Below, piece after piece: positions 7,267-17,229 of a stretch of 64,000 bases of DNA. The notes under the pieces were generated by a model. That model ran no database searches. It was not told where the DNA came from and worked only from the letters and a program-made list of their open reading frames with translations. Source of the DNA: Mycobacterium kubicae (lineage in GTDB: Bacteria; Actinomycetota; Actinomycetes; Mycobacteriales; Mycobacteriaceae); assembly GCF_015689175.1 (NCBI RefSeq), contig NZ_CP065047.1, positions 4,712,001 to 4,776,000 on the forward strand. Direction: 5' to 3'. A program made the position numbers and the translations under genes. The stretch's first letter is position 1. Every line of letters begins with the position of its first letter.

Positions 7267-9636
7267 CTATTCGCGCCACAACCGCGGTTGCACGCCCAGC
7301 AGCCTGGCCCGTATCCACCAGGTGGCCTCGATCAAGGCGGCCCCCAGGACGCCGATTCCCACCGCGGTCGAGGTCACAGTCACATTCGACGGGTCAAGGA
7401 AGAACTTCTCCCGCGCCAGCGGCAGGCTGAAGATCAACACATAGGCCAGGGCGGAAGCGACGACCAGGCCCACCCGCCACCACTGATAGGGGCGCGCCAC
7501 CACCGCGAGCACCCACAGCGCGGTCATCAGCAAGGTGATCAGCGCGGCGGTCGAAGCCTGGTCCTGCTCGACCCAGGTCGCGTGGCGGCCGTGGTAGGCG
7601 GCCAAGTAGGAGGCGAACGTGGCCACGCCGACGATCAGTCCGGACGGCAGCGCGGAGGTCAGCACGCGCCGCACGAAGCCGGGATAGGCGCGCTCGTTGT
7701 TGGGGGCCAGCGACAGGATGAACGACGGGATGCCGATGGTGAACCAGGCGGCGATCGTCACGTGGATGGGCTGAAACGGGTAGAGCAGCGGGTCGGCGCC
7801 CAACGGCTTGGCCAGCAAGCATTCCAGACCCACCAGCAGGGCCAGCAGCGCCGAATACACCGTCTTGGTCAGGAACAAGTTGGCGACGCGCTCGATGTTG
7901 CCGATGACTCGCCGCCCCTCCCCGACGACGTACGGCAAGGTGGCGAACTTGTTGTCCAGCAACACGATCTGCGCTACCGCCCGCGAGGCGGGGCTGCCCG
8001 CGCCCATCGCGACACCGATGTCGGCGTCCTTGAGGGCCAGCACGTCGTTCACGCCGTCGCCGGTCATGGCCACGTGGTGGCCGTGTGATTGCAGTGCGTG
8101 CACGATGGCCCGCTTCTGGTCGGGCCGGACCCGGCCGAAGGTGGTGTAGTTGTCCAGCGCGTCGGCCAGTTCGGTTTGCTCCGTGGGTAGCCGGCGGGCA
8201 TCGAGGGTGTGACCGTGCAGGCCGAGTTTGTCCGCGACCGCGCCAACCGACACCGCGTTGTCACCGGAGATGACCTTGACCGCAACGCCTTGTGCGGCAA
8301 AGTAATCGATGGTGTCGCGGGCATCGGGCCGCACCTTCTGCTCGAGGACCACCAGTGCGACCGGGGTGACGTTGCCGGGCGCATCGGGGTGGTCGACGAC
8401 CATTTCGCTTGCGCCCAACAGCAATACGCGCAGGCCCTGCGCGCCGATCCGCTCGGCTTGTGCGGCCGCGGCGGAGCCCGGGTCGAGCAGCACGTCCGGT
8501 GCGCCGATCACCCAGTCGCCGTGGTCACCGAACGACACGCCGCTCCACTTGGTCGCGGACTTGAAAGGCCTGGTGGCCGTGGGGGTCCAGCCCGGCGTCG
8601 AGTCGTAGACCTCGGCGATGGCCTGCATGCTGGCGTTGGGGCGGGTGTCCGCGGCGGCCAGTGCGGCAAGGACGTCGGCCACCTGCACATCAGGCTGCAG
8701 GCGTTCGACGTCGGCCACCCGCATGCCGCTTTCGGTCAAGGTGCCCGTCTTGTCCGCGCAGACCACGTCGACGCGGGCCAGTCCCTCGATGGCCGGCAAT
8801 TCCTGGACCAGGCAGCGGCGTTGACCGAGGCGGATGACGCCGACGGCGAAGGCGATCGACGTCATCAGTACCAGGCCTTCGGGCACCATGGGCACCAAAG
8901 CCCCCACCATGCGCAGCACCGACTCTCGCCAACCTGCTTTGGTGGTGAACAGTTGGGTGTAGATGGTGAGCAGGCCGGCGGGGATCAACAGGTAGGTGAC
9001 GAACTGCAGGATCTTGTTGATGCCGTTGCGCAGTTCGGATTTCACCAGGGTGAACTTGCTGGCCTCGGCGGCGAGTTTGGCCGCGTAGGCCTGGCTGCCG
9101 ACCTTGGTGGCGCGGTAGGCGCCGGTGCCCGCGACGACGAAACTGCCCGACATCACCGCGTCGCCGGCGTCTTTGGCGACCGGGTCGGCCTCGCCGGTCA
9201 ACAGGGATTCGTCGACCTCGAGGTTTTCTTCCTCCACGACCTCGCCGTCCACCACGATCTGATCGCCGGGTCCGAGTTCGATGATGTCGTCGAGCACCAC
9301 CTCCTCCGGAGGCAGCATTCGTGTCCCGGATTCCCTGCGTATCAGCGGCTTTGCTTGGCCGACGATGGCCAGCTTGTCCAAGGTTTGTTTGGCCCGGATT
9401 TCCTGAACCATGCCGATGATGCTGTTGGCGATGATGAGCAGGCCGAAGAGCCCGTTGATGACCGAGCCCGTCGCGACGACGATGACGAACAGCACACCCA
9501 GGATTGCGTTGATCCGGGTGAAGACGTTGGCCCGCACGATGTGGGCAATGCTGCGCGTGGCGCGGTCGGGGACATCATTGGTCTTGCCCTCGGAGACCCG
9601 TTGCGCAACTTCGGCTTCGGTCAGCCCGGCGGTCAT
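7267..9636 (-). CDS. ctpE: P-type cation ATPase CtpE
   Basis: The 789-residue P-type ATPase has the dephosphorylation motif LLTGEADPV, the phosphorylation loop CADKTGTLT (Asp at about 301), the [16 protein letters not shown] hinge and about eight to ten hydrophobic segments. The PEGL membrane motif with few acidic residues fits the P2-type group. In M. smegmatis, CtpE is reported to take up calcium, and loss affects the cell surface; that is family knowledge, not visible here. The start ATG overlaps the stop of the upstream serine hydrolase gene (ATGA, 4 nt), indicating translational coupling. Confidence 0.93.
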   Translation of the reverse strand: MTAGLTEAEVAQRVSEGKTNDVPDRATRSIAHIVRANVFTRINAILGVLFVIVVATGSVINGLFGLLIIANSIIGMVQEIRAKQTLDKLAIVGQAKPLIRRESGTRMLPPEEVVLDDIIELGPGDQIVVDGEVVEEENLEVDESLLTGEADPVAKDAGDAVMSGSFVVAGTGAYRATKVGSQAYAAKLAAEASKFTLVKSELRNGINKILQFVTYLLIPAGLLTIYTQLFTTKAGWRESVLRMVGALVPMVPEGLVLMTSIAFAVGVIRLGQRRCLVQELPAIEGLARVDVVCADKTGTLTESGMRVADVERLQPDVQVADVLAALAAADTRPNASMQAIAEVYDSTPGWTPTATRPFKSATKWSGVSFGDHGDWVIGAPDVLLDPGSAAAAQAERIGAQGLRVLLLGASEMVVDHPDAPGNVTPVALVVLEQKVRPDARDTIDYFAAQGVAVKVISGDNAVSVGAVADKLGLHGHTLDARRLPTEQTELADALDNYTTFGRVRPDQKRAIVHALQSHGHHVAMTGDGVNDVLALKDADIGVAMGAGSPASRAVAQIVLLDNKFATLPYVVGEGRRVIGNIERVANLFLTKTVYSALLALLVGLECLLAKPLGADPLLYPFQPIHVTIAAWFTIGIPSFILSLAPNNERAYPGFVRRVLTSALPSGLIVGVATFASYLAAYHGRHATWVEQDQASTAALITLLMTALWVLAVVARPYQWWRVGLVVASALAYVLIFSLPLAREKFFLDPSNVTVTSTAVGIGVLGAALIEATWWIRARLLGVQPRLWRE

Positions 9637-11216
9637 CGGGTGAATGTTCCGAGCTTGTTGTCGTCGTAATACCCGAGGTTGAGCGTGGCGCCGGAGAAGG
9701 TCGCTTTGGAAATCGTTCCCGGCGGCGCGTTCTCCGAGGACAAGCCGAAGGTGAACGTGTCACCGTCCCAGTGGGTCAGGTCGAAGGTGCGGTTCTTCGG
9801 GCCGAGGGTCAATTGCAGCCGGCCGTCACGCTCGGTGACGGTGGCGGGCCCCCAGTAGTCGTTGGCGTAGACGCCGACGTAGTCGGCAAGCGGTCGCGGC
9901 GGCGCCGGGTTGGCCGGGGGTTGCTTGCCGACCAGGGAGCCCTCCGGGGCGTTCATCGGCGCGAAGGCGTTGCGGTACAGCGCCGCCCAGTCTTCGCGCA
10001 CCTGCCCGTATTGCACCAGGTCCATGAACTCGGCGGTCAGTGTCTCCGGTACCCCGATGGGGGCGGCGTTGGTCAGCGCGATGATGGCCAGGTCTTCCGA
10101 CGGTAGCGCCACGAAATTGGTTGCCGCACCAAGCCCGAACGCGCCGGAGTGGCTGTACTGGGTGCGGCCCGAGGAGGTCACCGACACGTTGAAGCCGTGG
10201 CCGTAGAAGACGGGCCGGTCTTTCGGCGACGTCGGCGGGCTCGACACGATCTGCGGTGTGTAGGCGGGTAGCAGTGCTTCGGGCGCCGCGATCCGCTGGC
10301 CGTTGTAGGTGCCGTTAGCCAGCACCATGGTCAGCCAGCGTGCCATGTCGTTGATCGACGAACTGACCCCACCCGCGGGCGATTGGGCGTCGGGATCGCG
10401 CTGGAAGCGTGCCTCCCACTTGTCGCCGACCTTGACATGGTTGACCGCGTGGTCGGGCCGGGCGATGAAGTCGGCAAACTTCGAGCTGGTCGACGTCATG
10501 CCCAGCGGGCGGTAGAGCACCTCGTCGGACAGGTCCTCCCAGGACTTGCCGGCCGCGGCGGCGACCGCTTCTGCCGCTGCGGTGACGCCGAAATTGGTGT
10601 AGGCGTAGGTGATTCGGAATGGCGCCAGCGGTAGTTGTTTGAGGCGGTCCAACACTTGCCTGCGGTCGTAGCCCAGGTCTTCCAACGGGTCACCGGCGTG
10701 ATCGGGCAGCCCGGAGCGGTGGGAGTACAGGTCGGCGACGGTGACATGGGTGCCGACGTAGGGATCGCTGAGCGCGAACCAGGGCAACTTGTCGACGACG
10801 GGAGTGTCCCAGGTGATGGCGTGGTCGGTCACCTGGTGTGCGATCACCGTGGCGCCCACGGATTTGGACACCGACGCCAACTGGAAGACGGTGTCCGGGT
10901 TCACCTTGTTGTCCGCGTTGTCGCCCTTGGTCACATCTTTGACGCCGAACCCTCTGGCGTACACCGTTTTTCCGCCGTGCACGATGGCGACCGCCATGCC
11001 CGGGATGCCGCTGGTCTTCATCAGGTCCGCGACGAGGCCGTCGACCTTGCCGATGGCGTCGTCGATGCGGCTCGCCGGAATGTCCACCGCGGAGACCTCA
11101 CCGGGCGGCAGTTTCGCCGACGACGTCGGCGGATTGGCAACCGGTCGCGCGGGACCGCAGGCCGCGAGGGCCAGCACCAGGGCCGCTGTGGCGGCTTTGG
11201 CCGCACGTTTGGTCAT
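9633..11216 (-). CDS. Serine hydrolase lipoprotein, beta-lactamase/penicillin-binding-like (Rv0907-like)
   Basis: The 527-residue protein opens with a lipoprotein signal peptide ending in LALAAC (Cys20), so it should be anchored on the outer face of the membrane. It has the class C beta-lactamase/DD-peptidase set: SVSK (SxxK nucleophile, about residue 110), YTN (YxN) and HSG in place of KTG. A C-terminal beta-rich domain of about 110 residues follows, typical of the esterase/D-aminopeptidase-like branch. Genuine penicillin hydrolysis is not implied; esterase or peptidase activity is as likely. It is first in an operon with ctpE. Confidence 0.85.
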   Translation of the reverse strand: MTKRAAKAATAALVLALAACGPARPVANPPTSSAKLPPGEVSAVDIPASRIDDAIGKVDGLVADLMKTSGIPGMAVAIVHGGKTVYARGFGVKDVTKGDNADNKVNPDTVFQLASVSKSVGATVIAHQVTDHAITWDTPVVDKLPWFALSDPYVGTHVTVADLYSHRSGLPDHAGDPLEDLGYDRRQVLDRLKQLPLAPFRITYAYTNFGVTAAAEAVAAAAGKSWEDLSDEVLYRPLGMTSTSSKFADFIARPDHAVNHVKVGDKWEARFQRDPDAQSPAGGVSSSINDMARWLTMVLANGTYNGQRIAAPEALLPAYTPQIVSSPPTSPKDRPVFYGHGFNVSVTSSGRTQYSHSGAFGLGAATNFVALPSEDLAIIALTNAAPIGVPETLTAEFMDLVQYGQVREDWAALYRNAFAPMNAPEGSLVGKQPPANPAPPRPLADYVGVYANDYWGPATVTERDGRLQLTLGPKNRTFDLTHWDGDTFTFGLSSENAPPGTISKATFSGATLNLGYYDDNKLGTFTR

Positions 11217-11246
11217 GGCCGCACCCTAGCCTGGCGCGCTAGCGAA

Positions 11247-12365
11247 TCAGAGCCGCCACCACGGGTGGAACCGCAGCGGCGCCGTCGGGTCGATGCGCTG
11301 ACCCGGCATGGGCACGGCCACCTGCACGCCGACGGGGTCGGCCGCCTCCAGCACCCGCTCGATCGGCTCGGCCCAGGGGTGCGGGGCCAGCCGGAAGGTG
11401 CCCCAGTGCACCGGCACCAGCAGCCCCGACCGTGCATCGGTGACGTCCAGGTGCGCCCGCACCGCTTCCTCGGGGTTCATGTGGATGTCCGGCCACGCCG
11501 TGTTGTAAGCGCCGACGGGCATCAGGGTCACATCGAAGGGCCCATGGTCGGCGCCGATCTGCGCGAAGCTTTTGGTGTAGCCGGTGTCGCCGCCGAAGTA
11601 GGCCCGATGGCTGGGGCCGACAAACGCCCACGATGCCCACAAGGTGTTGTTGCGGGTCAGAAAGCGTCCGGAGAAGTGCCGCGCCGGCACACAGACGATG
11701 GTCAGCTGATCGACCTGACCGCTCTGATTCCAGTCGAGTTCGACGATCCGGTGCTCGGGCACACCCCAGGCCCGCAGGTGGGCGCCCACGCCGAGCGGCA
11801 CGAAGAACGGGGCCCGTTGCATGCGGACCAGCGCCGCGACGGTGTCGATGTCGAGGTGGTCGTAGTGGTCGTGGCTGATGACCACGGCGTCGATGGCCGG
11901 GAGCCCTTCGAGCTGGACCGGTGGCGGGTGCAGCCGTTGCGGGCCGACGATGTCCGACGGCGAGCATCGGTTACTCCAGACCGGGTCGGTCAGGATGCGG
12001 TAACCGTCGATCTCCAGCAGCGCCGTGGAGTGGCCGAACCAGCTGACCGCCAGTGGGCTCGGCTCGCCCTGGTAGATCTCCGGGGCGGCCAGGGGAATCG
12101 GTGCCGCCGGCCGGCTGGCGCTGCGCGTCCCCACGAACTCCGACGCGATCAGCCGCAGCTGCTCGGCATCCATGTTGAACATCGATGCTGGGTCGATGTT
12201 CTCGAAGACACCGTCGCGATAGTTGGGTGAGCCCTCGGCGACCGCCCGGATGGCCGCCGGGTCGGCGCCCAGCGCTGAGGGCGCACCGTGCAGCGCCCGC
12301 AGCACCCAGCTACCGGCCGCCAACGAGGCCGTGCCGGCCGCCAGTCGGAGCGCTCGGCGCGTCAT
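11247..12365 (-). CDS. Metallo-beta-lactamase-fold hydrolase, NAPE-PLD/UlaG-like (Rv0906-like)
   Basis: The 372-residue protein has an N-terminal hydrophobic segment (LRLAAGTASLAAGSWVLRAL) preceded by Arg residues, possibly a signal or anchor. The metal-binding motif SHDHYDHLD lies at about residue 165, preceded by SWFGHSTALLEIDG. VPARHFSGR, FGGDTGYT and PVHWGTF supply the later His and Asp ligands. This arrangement is that of the NAPE-hydrolysing phospholipase D-like branch of the MBL superfamily. It lies 5 nt downstream of echA6-end coordinates in the same direction as echA6. Substrate unknown. Confidence 0.85.
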   Translation of the reverse strand: MTRRALRLAAGTASLAAGSWVLRALHGAPSALGADPAAIRAVAEGSPNYRDGVFENIDPASMFNMDAEQLRLIASEFVGTRSASRPAAPIPLAAPEIYQGEPSPLAVSWFGHSTALLEIDGYRILTDPVWSNRCSPSDIVGPQRLHPPPVQLEGLPAIDAVVISHDHYDHLDIDTVAALVRMQRAPFFVPLGVGAHLRAWGVPEHRIVELDWNQSGQVDQLTIVCVPARHFSGRFLTRNNTLWASWAFVGPSHRAYFGGDTGYTKSFAQIGADHGPFDVTLMPVGAYNTAWPDIHMNPEEAVRAHLDVTDARSGLLVPVHWGTFRLAPHPWAEPIERVLEAADPVGVQVAVPMPGQRIDPTAPLRFHPWWRL

Positions 12366-12370
12366 GAGTT

Positions 12371-13102
12371 TTATGCCCCCTGGAATCGCGGCGGCCGCTT
12401 CTCGATGCGGGCGACCTGTGCCTCGATGACATCCTGGCTGCCCCAGGCCTTGTCGAATAGCTCTTTGTGGACCGGCCAGGCTTCCTCGATGGAGCCGTCG
12501 TCGTTGAGCACCCGCTTGGCGTGCTGGAGGGCCAGCGGTGCCAGGCCGGCGATCTCGGCGGCCCAGGCCTGCGCATCGGCCAGCGTTCCGATCCGGTTGG
12601 CCATCCCGGTTTGCAGCGCCACGTCGGCGGTCAGTTTCTCCGCGGTGAGCAGCATCGCCCGGGCCCGGCCGTGGCCGACCAGCGAGCTCAGGCGGCGGAT
12701 GCTCCAGTTGTCCAGCGCCAGCCCGTACTTCGACGTCGGGAACTGGAAGAAGGCATCCGGCGAGACCACCCGCAGGTCACACTGCATGGCCAGCTGCAGG
12801 CCGGCGCCGATCGCCGGGCCGTTGATGGCGCCGACGATGGGGATCGGCGCGGCGTCCAGGACCTTGTGCAGCTCGACGAGCCGGTCGGGGTAGTCCGCGG
12901 CGAACGCGTCGCCGCTGAGGTCCGCACCCGCGCAGAAGACGCTGCCCTGGCCGGTGAGCACGATGGCGCGGATCTCGCCGTCGCCGGCTTTCAACACGGC
13001 TTCACGCAGGTCCTCGACCAGCTGGGAGTTGAGCGCGTTGCGCCGCTCGGGCCGCTGCAACTCAATGGTCAGCACGGCTTCGGTCTGGGTGACACCGATC
13101 AT
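12371..13102 (-). CDS. echA6: EchA6, enoyl-CoA hydratase-like acyl-CoA carrier
   Basis: The 243-residue crotonase-fold protein starts at ATG 13102 ([25 protein letters not shown]). The oxyanion-hole segments FCAGADLSG and [19 protein letters not shown] are present. Where active hydratases have the two catalytic Glu residues, this protein has [15 protein letters not shown], which lacks both. That agrees with what is known of M. tuberculosis EchA6: it binds but does not hydrate acyl-CoA, delivers fatty acids to FAS-II for mycolate synthesis, and is the target of THPP compounds. It is divergent from accD3 with only 27 nt between the start codons. A long open frame upstream of the ATG is antisense to accD3 and is not coding. 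Confidence 0.93.
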   Translation of the reverse strand: MIGVTQTEAVLTIELQRPERRNALNSQLVEDLREAVLKAGDGEIRAIVLTGQGSVFCAGADLSGDAFAADYPDRLVELHKVLDAAPIPIVGAINGPAIGAGLQLAMQCDLRVVSPDAFFQFPTSKYGLALDNWSIRRLSSLVGHGRARAMLLTAEKLTADVALQTGMANRIGTLADAQAWAAEIAGLAPLALQHAKRVLNDDGSIEEAWPVHKELFDKAWGSQDVIEAQVARIEKRPPRFQGA

Positions 13103-13129
13103 GGGGGCCAGGATATATAGCCTCGTTGG

Positions 13130-14611
13130 GTGAGTCGTATCACGACCGACCAACTGCGGGACGCGGTGCTCGACGAAGGGTCCTTTCTCAGCTGGGATAA
13201 CGAGCCGCTTGCGCTGCCGATCTCGGAGTCCTACGCGCGGGATCTGGCCGGCGCCCGGGCGGCCAGCGGGCTGGACGAAGCGGTGCTGACCGGCGAGGGC
13301 CGGGTGTTCGGGCGCCGGGTCGCGGTGGTGGTCTGCGAGTTCAGCTTCCTGGGCGGTTCGATCGGGGTGGCGGCCGCGGAACGGATCACCGCGGCCGTGC
13401 AGCGGGCCACCGCCGAACGGCTGCCGCTGCTGGCCTCGCCCAGCTCCGGCGGTACCCGCATGCAAGAGGGCACCGTCGCGTTCCTGCAGATGGTGAAGAT
13501 CGCCGCGGCCGTCCGACTGCACAAGCAGGCGCATCTGCCCTATCTGGTGTATCTGCGCAACCCGACCACCGGCGGGGTGTTCGCATCGTGGGGCTCGCTG
13601 GGCCACCTCACGGTGGCCGAACCGGGAGCCTTGATCGGCTTTCTGGGCCCCCGGGTCTATGAGTTGCTCTACGGCGAACCGTTCCCGGCCGGCGTGCAGA
13701 CCGCGGAGAACCTGCAGCGGTACGGGGTGATCGACGGCGTGGTCGCGTTGGAGGGGCTGCGACCGATGGTGGACCGGGCGCTGCGCGTCATCGCCGACGA
13801 GCCCGGCCCGCCGCCGGTGCCGCAGCCACCGGAACCGGTGCCCGATGTGCCCGCCTGGGATTCGGTGGTGGCGTCGCGGCGCCCCGACCGGCCCGGTATC
13901 GCGCATCTGCTGCGCTACGGCGCCACCGACCGAGTGTTGTTGTCCGACACCGGTATCGGTGAAGCCGCGACGACGCTGCTGGCGCTGGCCCGCTTCGCCG
14001 GTCAGCCGGCCGTGGTCCTCGGCCAGCAACGCGTGGTCGGCGGGATCGTCGGGCCGGCGTCGCTGCGCGAGGCGCGGCGCGGCATGGCGCTGGCCGCCGA
14101 GCTGCGCCTGCCGCTGGTGCTGGTGATCGACACCGCCGGGCCGGCGCTGTCCGCCGAGGCCGAACAGGGCGGCCTGGCCGGCCAGATCGCCCAATGTCTA
14201 GCCGAGCTGGTCACGTTGGACACCCCGACGGTCTCGGTGTTACTGGGCCAGGGCAGCGGCGGACCCGCCCTGGCCATGGTGCCCGCCGACCGGGTGCTGG
14301 CCGCGCTGCACGGGTGGTTGGCGCCGTTGCCGCCGGAGGGCGCCAGCGCGATCGTCTTCCGCGACGTCGATCATGCGCCGGAACTCGCTGCAGCGCAGGG
14401 CATTCGGTCGTCGGATCTGTTGCGCGCGGGAATCGTCGACGCCGTGGTGCCCGAGCATCCCGACGCCGCCGACGAGCCGGTCGAGTTCTCACAGCGATTG
14501 GCGAACGCGATAGCGACCGAGGTGCACGCGCTGCGCGCGATGCCGACGGCCGACAGGTTGGCCGCGCGGCTGGGCCGCTATCGGCGCATCGGGTTGCCCG
14601 GCGACAGTTGA
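13130..14611 (+). CDS. accD3: AccD3, acyl-CoA carboxylase carboxyltransferase subunit
   Basis: The 493-residue protein carries both halves of a carboxyltransferase. The N-terminal half has the CoA-binding segment [17 protein letters not shown] and [12 protein letters not shown]. The C-terminal half has the second crotonase-like domain with [29 protein letters not shown] and [11 protein letters not shown]. It would transfer CO2 from biotin to an acyl-CoA in lipid synthesis. The start is a GTG at 13130 with no ribosome-binding site and almost no leader, suggesting leaderless translation. The last 34 nt overlap the end of the convergent TetR gene. Confidence 0.9.
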   Translation: MSRITTDQLRDAVLDEGSFLSWDNEPLALPISESYARDLAGARAASGLDEAVLTGEGRVFGRRVAVVVCEFSFLGGSIGVAAAERITAAVQRATAERLPLLASPSSGGTRMQEGTVAFLQMVKIAAAVRLHKQAHLPYLVYLRNPTTGGVFASWGSLGHLTVAEPGALIGFLGPRVYELLYGEPFPAGVQTAENLQRYGVIDGVVALEGLRPMVDRALRVIADEPGPPPVPQPPEPVPDVPAWDSVVASRRPDRPGIAHLLRYGATDRVLLSDTGIGEAATTLLALARFAGQPAVVLGQQRVVGGIVGPASLREARRGMALAAELRLPLVLVIDTAGPALSAEAEQGGLAGQIAQCLAELVTLDTPTVSVLLGQGSGGPALAMVPADRVLAALHGWLAPLPPEGASAIVFRDVDHAPELAAAQGIRSSDLLRAGIVDAVVPEHPDAADEPVEFSQRLANAIATEVHALRAMPTADRLAARLGRYRRIGLPGDS

Positions 14612-15165
14612 GTTTCGGCGCCTTCCACCCCGAGGTAGCGCGCAATGGTGGGGCCGACCGACTCGACGACTTCCTCGGGTGCCATGTCAGCGATCGGCGG
14701 TAGCGCAAGCACGTAGCGGCACAACGCAAGTCCGAGAATCTGGGTGGCGATCAACCCGGCGCGCCGCGGCGCCTCGGCGGCGGGCACCAACGTAGCGACC
14801 AACGGCTGCAGCTGGACGCCGAAAATCTCCCGCATCCGTTGCGCGGCTTGGGCGTTGGTAGCACTGGAGCGCAGCAGAATCACCGGCGCGTCGTCGCCCT
14901 CCCAGCGTTTCAGGAAGTGGCGAACCATCGCGTGGCCAAGTCGGGCGGGATCTACGCCGGCAAACTCGGGCAACTGCAGGTCGAATTCGGCGGCGGCGGC
15001 GAACAGTCGGCCCTTGTTGCCGTAATAGCGCATCACCATCGCCGGGTCCACGCCGGCGTCGGCGGCGATCGACCGAATGGTCGCGCCGTCAAAGCCGACC
15101 GTCCCGAACTGCCGTCGCGCCGCGGCCAGGATGACTGCCTTGGTTTCCGTTGACGACCGGCGCAT
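14578..15165 (-). CDS. TetR-family repressor, likely regulator of the adjacent monooxygenase
   Basis: The 195-residue protein has an N-terminal TetR helix-turn-helix (ILAAARRQFGTVGFDGATIRSIAADAGVDPAMVMRYYGNKGRLF) followed by an all-helical ligand domain. The start was placed at ATG 15165 (MRRSSTE); an upstream in-frame start would lie inside the operator region. It is divergent from the FAD monooxygenase gene, with 107 nt between them holding a 30-bp palindrome and two partial copies. Its 3' end overlaps accD3 by 34 nt. This gene pair lies between accD3 and prrA, where I recall no such genes in M. tuberculosis, so it is an insertion here or a loss there. Confidence 0.88.
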   Translation of the reverse strand: MRRSSTETKAVILAAARRQFGTVGFDGATIRSIAADAGVDPAMVMRYYGNKGRLFAAAAEFDLQLPEFAGVDPARLGHAMVRHFLKRWEGDDAPVILLRSSATNAQAAQRMREIFGVQLQPLVATLVPAAEAPRRAGLIATQILGLALCRYVLALPPIADMAPEEVVESVGPTIARYLGVEGAETQLSPGNPMRR

Positions 15166-15198
15166 GTCAACAAGTGTAGGCCAACAAGCGTTGACAAG
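15164..15198. promoter_or_regulatory. Two degenerate copies of the TetR operator core
   Basis: Bases 15164-15181 (ATGTCAACAAGTGTAGGC) share the left half of the 15221-15250 palindrome. Bases 15181-15198 (CCAACAAGCGTTGACAAG) share its right half with few mismatches. The first copy includes the TetR start codon. Together they suggest a second operator controlling the repressor's own transcription. Confidence 0.5.
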
Positions 15199-15220
15199 CA
15201 CGTGTCGGCGCGCCACGATG

Positions 15221-15250
15221 GACTCATGTCAACAACTGTTGACATGAGTC
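15221..15250. promoter_or_regulatory. Perfect palindromic operator, probable TetR binding site
   Basis: Two 14-nt arms, GACTCATGTCAACA and its exact reverse complement, are separated by AC. The palindrome lies 22 bp upstream of the monooxygenase start. The TetR gene next door is the obvious binder, by inference from the usual divergent arrangement of TetR regulators with their targets. Confidence 0.75.
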
Positions 15251-15272
15251 GGCCGTAGGAAAGGAGCAAGCT

Positions 15273-16412
15273 ATGAACGACACCGAGGTGCTGGTCGTCG
15301 GCGCCGGACCGACCGGCCTCACGCTGACCACCGCCTTACTCGCACGCGGGGTGGACGCGATACTCGTCGACAAGCTGCCGGCGGGCGCCAGCACTTCGCG
15401 AGCCGCCGCCGTCAACGCCCGCACCCTAGAAGTGCTCGAAGACCTCGACGTGTCCTGGCGACTGGTGAAAAACGGACTCATCGCGCCGCGGTTCTCCATG
15501 CGGCAACGGGCCAGCACACTGATCCCCATCGACTTCAGCGCGTTGCCGACGAAGTACCCCTACACGTTGATGATCTCCCAGGCCGACACCGAACAGATCC
15601 TGGCGCAGCGCCTCAGCGAGATGGGTGGCCAGGCCATCCGGCCCAAAACCGTCACGGCACTCGCCGAGCACGCGCACGGCGTCACGGCCACCTTCGACGA
15701 CGGCCAGACACTGACCGCCGATTACATTGTCGGCGCCGACGGCATGCACAGCACGGTGCGCGAGCACGCCGGCATCGGTTTCGCCGGCGGCGAGTTCGCC
15801 GAGTGCTTCGCGCTCGCCGATGTCCGGGTAACCGGTGCGGCGCCGCGCGAGGAAGTCATCCTCTTCTATGGGCGCGACGGCCTGACCGTGCTGGCGCCGC
15901 TGCCCGGCGGCATCTACCGCATCGTGGCGCCGGCCGCGGACGCTCCGCGGGAGCCGACCGCCGAGTTCGCCCAGCACCTGCTGGACACCCGCGGTTACGG
16001 GCCCGGTCGCACGGTGGTGACCGAACTGCTCTGGGGATCGCGGTTCCGGATCCAGCACCGCGTGGCCGACCGCTACCGAAACGGCCGGCTGATCCTGGCC
16101 GGCGACGCCGCCCACGTGCACAGTCCCGCCGGCGGCCAGGGCATGAACCTGGGCATCACCGACGCGATCGGGCTGGCGAACGCGCTCACCGACGTCCTTC
16201 GCGGGGATTCCGAAGCGGTATTGGACGCCTACGGCGCGACGCAGCGGGCGCGCGCACAGCAGGTGCTCACGTTGACCGGGCGGTTGACCCGCATTTCGAC
16301 ACTGCCCCGGCCGTTGCGTCCGATCCGCAACTCCGCCCTGCGGGTGGCCGCACAGATCCCTGCCGTGCGGCGCCAATTGGCCTGGCGGCTCAGCGGACTG
16401 GTCTACCGCTGA
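15273..16412 (+). CDS. FAD-dependent aromatic-type monooxygenase (PheA/TfdB family)
   Basis: The 379-residue group A flavoprotein monooxygenase has a GAGPTGLTL dinucleotide-binding motif at residues 9-17, the DG motif region DYIVGADGMHSTVRE in the middle, and GDAAHVHSPAGGQGMNLGITDA near 280, which binds the FAD pyrophosphate and ribityl. A good ribosome-binding site, AAAGGAG, lies upstream of ATG 15273. It lacks the C-terminal thioredoxin-like domain of larger phenol hydroxylases. It would hydroxylate a small organic substrate using NAD(P)H and O2; substrate unknown. Likely repressed by the divergent TetR protein. Confidence 0.88.
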   Translation: MNDTEVLVVGAGPTGLTLTTALLARGVDAILVDKLPAGASTSRAAAVNARTLEVLEDLDVSWRLVKNGLIAPRFSMRQRASTLIPIDFSALPTKYPYTLMISQADTEQILAQRLSEMGGQAIRPKTVTALAEHAHGVTATFDDGQTLTADYIVGADGMHSTVREHAGIGFAGGEFAECFALADVRVTGAAPREEVILFYGRDGLTVLAPLPGGIYRIVAPAADAPREPTAEFAQHLLDTRGYGPGRTVVTELLWGSRFRIQHRVADRYRNGRLILAGDAAHVHSPAGGQGMNLGITDAIGLANALTDVLRGDSEAVLDAYGATQRARAQQVLTLTGRLTRISTLPRPLRPIRNSALRVAAQIPAVRRQLAWRLSGLVYR

Positions 16413-16502
16413 CAGCGCCGCCGTTTCCTGGCGAGCACGAGACTGCGCCGGTGGGCGACCCGGCGGTGATCCTCCCACCGCCTCCGCCCACAATCAGGCA
16501 AG

Positions 16503-17213
16503 ATGGGCGGCATGGACACTGGCGTCAACTCACCTCGGGTCTTGGTGGTCGACGACGACTCCGATGTGCTCGCCTCACTGGAGCGCGGCCTGCGCCTGTC
16601 CGGATTCGAGGTGTCGACCGCGGTCGACGGCGCCGAGGCGCTGCGCAGCGCCACCGAGACCCGCCCGGATGCGATCGTGCTGGACATCAACATGCCCGTG
16701 CTGGACGGCGTCAGCGTCGTCACGGCGTTGCGGGCGATGGACAACGACGTCCCGGTGTGTGTGCTCAGCGCGCGCAGCTCCGTCGACGACCGAGTGGCGG
16801 GCCTGGAGGCCGGCGCCGACGACTACCTGGTCAAGCCGTTCGTGCTGGCCGAGCTGGTGGCCCGGGTCAAGGCGCTGCTGCGCCGCCGCGGCGCCACCGC
16901 GACGTCCTCGTCGGAGACCATCACGGTAGGCCCGCTGGAAGTGGACATCCCCGGCCGTCGCGCCCGGGTCAACGGCGTCGACGTCGACCTGACCAAGCGG
17001 GAGTTCGACCTGCTGGCGGTGCTCGCCGAGCACAAGACCGCGGTGCTGTCCCGCGCCCAGCTGCTGGAACTGGTGTGGGGTTACGACTTCGCCGCCGACA
17101 CCAACGTCGTCGACGTGTTCATCGGCTACCTGCGGCGCAAGCTGGAGGCCAACGGCGGGCCGCGGTTGCTGCACACCGTCCGTGGCGTCGGATTCGTGCT
17201 GAGGATGCAGTAG
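16503..17213 (+). CDS. prrA: PrrA, OmpR-family response regulator
   Basis: The 236-residue protein has a receiver domain ([14 protein letters not shown], phospho-acceptor Asp61 in VLDINMP, conserved Lys in DDYLVKPF) and a C-terminal winged helix ([32 protein letters not shown]). It is almost identical in sequence to M. tuberculosis PrrA, an essential regulator linked to early intracellular growth and respiration. A second ATG three codons in could be the start, which would make the Asp residue 58. The kinase gene prrB follows after 16 nt. Confidence 0.96.
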   Translation: MGGMDTGVNSPRVLVVDDDSDVLASLERGLRLSGFEVSTAVDGAEALRSATETRPDAIVLDINMPVLDGVSVVTALRAMDNDVPVCVLSARSSVDDRVAGLEAGADDYLVKPFVLAELVARVKALLRRRGATATSSSETITVGPLEVDIPGRRARVNGVDVDLTKREFDLLAVLAEHKTAVLSRAQLLELVWGYDFAADTNVVDVFIGYLRRKLEANGGPRLLHTVRGVGFVLRMQ

Positions 17214-17229
17214 TAGTGCAGTGACGGCG

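Noticed and set aside
12371..14194. A 607-codon minus-strand frame across echA6 and accD3
   Set aside because: Only the last 243 codons are echA6; the rest is antisense to accD3 and low-complexity, an effect of high GC.
14578..16412. TetR/monooxygenase pair as a genomic island with attachment sites
   Set aside because: No flanking repeats, tRNA, integrase or change in composition was seen.
15426..16493. A 355-codon minus-strand frame opposite the monooxygenase
   Set aside because: It lies wholly antisense to a well-supported gene and has no recognisable domain.
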